A DNA stretch of 7,061 bases from Saprospiraceae bacterium (GTDB lineage: Bacteria > Bacteroidota > Bacteroidia > Chitinophagales > Saprospiraceae), in NCBI GenBank assembly GCA_013001805.1, contig JABDLW010000760.1, forward strand, positions 1 through 7,061. Direction: 5' to 3'. This document shows, in pieces, positions 6,368 to 7,061 of the stretch. Each line of letters starts with the position of its first letter. The first letter of the stretch is position 1. The notes below the pieces were generated by a model. It saw only the letters and a list, made by a program, of their open reading frames with translations. It did not search any database and was not told the origin of the DNA. Position numbers and translations under genes: made by a program.

Positions 6368-7061
6368 TTAGCGTTTCTTCTGCCTTTTATAAGGAATGAT
6401 TTTTAGCACCTTCTCCAGACAAAGCAACTGTGCCCGAAATTTATCGTTTCCATCCACCACTACCCAGGGTGAGGCGTTCGTGTTGGTTAATTTCAGCATT
6501 TTCTTTTCATATACTTTGTGCCGGTCCCAGAGCCCCTGCGCGTTTAAGTCAACATTACTGAGTTCCCATCTTCGCAACGGATTTGCTCTTACCAGTTCTA
6601 TTCTATGAGCTTGCTCTGTCTTAGATATAGAAAGATAAATCTTTATCAATCTAATGCCATCATTACAAATCATATTTTCGAAATGAAGTACATCATGCAT
6701 AAACTGTTGATACTGTTTTCTTGTACAGAAATCATTCACCGGCTCAACCAGGGCCCGGTTATACCAGCTACGATCAAAAAAAACCATCTCACCCGGTTTT
6801 GGCAGCTGCATGACATATCGCTGAAAGTACCACTGACCTTCTTCCGATGGTTTTGGCTTGGGAAGAGCCACTAATCGGGTGGACCGTGGATTTAGATGAT
6901 CCATGAAAGCACGGATTGCCGTGCCCTTTCCCGCAAATTCTGCTCCTTCAAACAAAATAAGCACGCGCTCTTCCTGGTCCACCACCCAATTCTGAAGATG
7001 TATAAGTTCAATCTGCAATCGCCGTATTTCCTCACGAAAATTTATGTACTCCAGAGTATCC
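6368..7061 (-). CDS. ppk2: Polyphosphate kinase 2 family protein (PPK2), N-terminus beyond the right edge
   Basis: PPK2 enzymes move phosphate between polyphosphate and nucleotides, usually making ADP/ATP or GTP from polyphosphate in the cytosol. The visible protein carries the P-loop as EGAEFAGKGTAI (about 6914-6949), the substrate segment LNPR...VALPKPKPSEEGQWYFQRYV (split by other residues), the Walker B region FFDRSWYNRALVEPV, and the lid motif NPLRRWELS near 6557-6583. One such domain is present, as in single-domain PPK2. The frame stays open to the window edge and the upstream codons read EYINFREEIRRLQIELIHLQ, fitting the usual PPK2 N-terminal helix. The TTG at 7016-7018 is therefore an internal leucine codon, and the true start lies outside. 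The P-loop departs from the common GRDAAGKGG form (Ala-Glu-Phe in place of Arg-Asp-Ala). The basic tail KRQKKR ends at TAA 6368-6370. The Na+/phosphate transporter gene follows 50 bp later, suggesting a joint phosphate role. Confidence 0.92.
   Translation of the reverse strand, partial: DTLEYINFREEIRRLQIELIHLQNWVVDQEERVLILFEGAEFAGKGTAIRAFMDHLNPRSTRLVALPKPKPSEEGQWYFQRYVMQLPKPGEMVFFDRSWYNRALVEPVNDFCTRKQYQQFMHDVLHFENMICNDGIRLIKIYLSISKTEQAHRIELVRANPLRRWELSNVDLNAQGLWDRHKVYEKKMLKLTNTNASPWVVVDGNDKFRAQLLCLEKVLKIIPYKRQKKR

Noticed and set aside
7016..7018. TTG as the start codon of the polyphosphate kinase
   Set aside because: The frame continues upstream to the window edge, and the extra 14 codons fit the conserved PPK2 N-terminal helix. 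The TTG is read as an internal leucine.

Overview
The window reads as chromosomal DNA from a Bacteroidota-type bacterium. The grounds are a moderate G+C content (low to mid 40s by eye), start codons preceded by A-rich sequence rather than a clear GGAGG site, and Bacteroidota-like protein sequences. The phylum is an inference; no rRNA or other marker gene is present. I see no mobile element, CRISPR array, tRNA or rRNA.

Region 1 (1-2647) holds three genes that recur together in many bacteria: the 3' end of a transglutaminase-like protein gene on the + strand, then, converging on it from the - strand, an alpha-E domain protein gene and a circularly permuted ATP-grasp gene. The ATP-grasp gene is transcribed first and the alpha-E gene follows 62 bp later. 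Comparative genomics predicts that this trio makes or handles a peptide-like product (ATP-dependent amide bond formation plus a thiol-protease or transglutaminase-fold partner). The real substrate is not established. This is the closest thing to an uncharacterised system here.

Region 2 (2648-3115) is the only long gene-free stretch. It is 468 bp and separates the divergent ATP-grasp gene from a secreted-type pectate lyase gene. It contains a strong 10-bp perfect hairpin (extendable to 13 bp with one bulge), a smaller hairpin in the ATP-grasp leader, and a 36-codon open frame that may be chance.

Region 3 (3116-4498) is a PL10-like pectate lyase on the + strand, standing alone without visible SusC/SusD or other polysaccharide-utilisation genes.

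Region 4 (4512-7061) is a - strand pair dealing with phosphate: a polyphosphate kinase 2 gene running off the right edge, followed 50 bp later by a Na+/phosphate cotransporter with a PhoU-like cytoplasmic tail. Together they suggest phosphate uptake coupled to polyphosphate/nucleotide phosphate balance. The lyase and transporter genes converge with only 13 bp between their stop codons.
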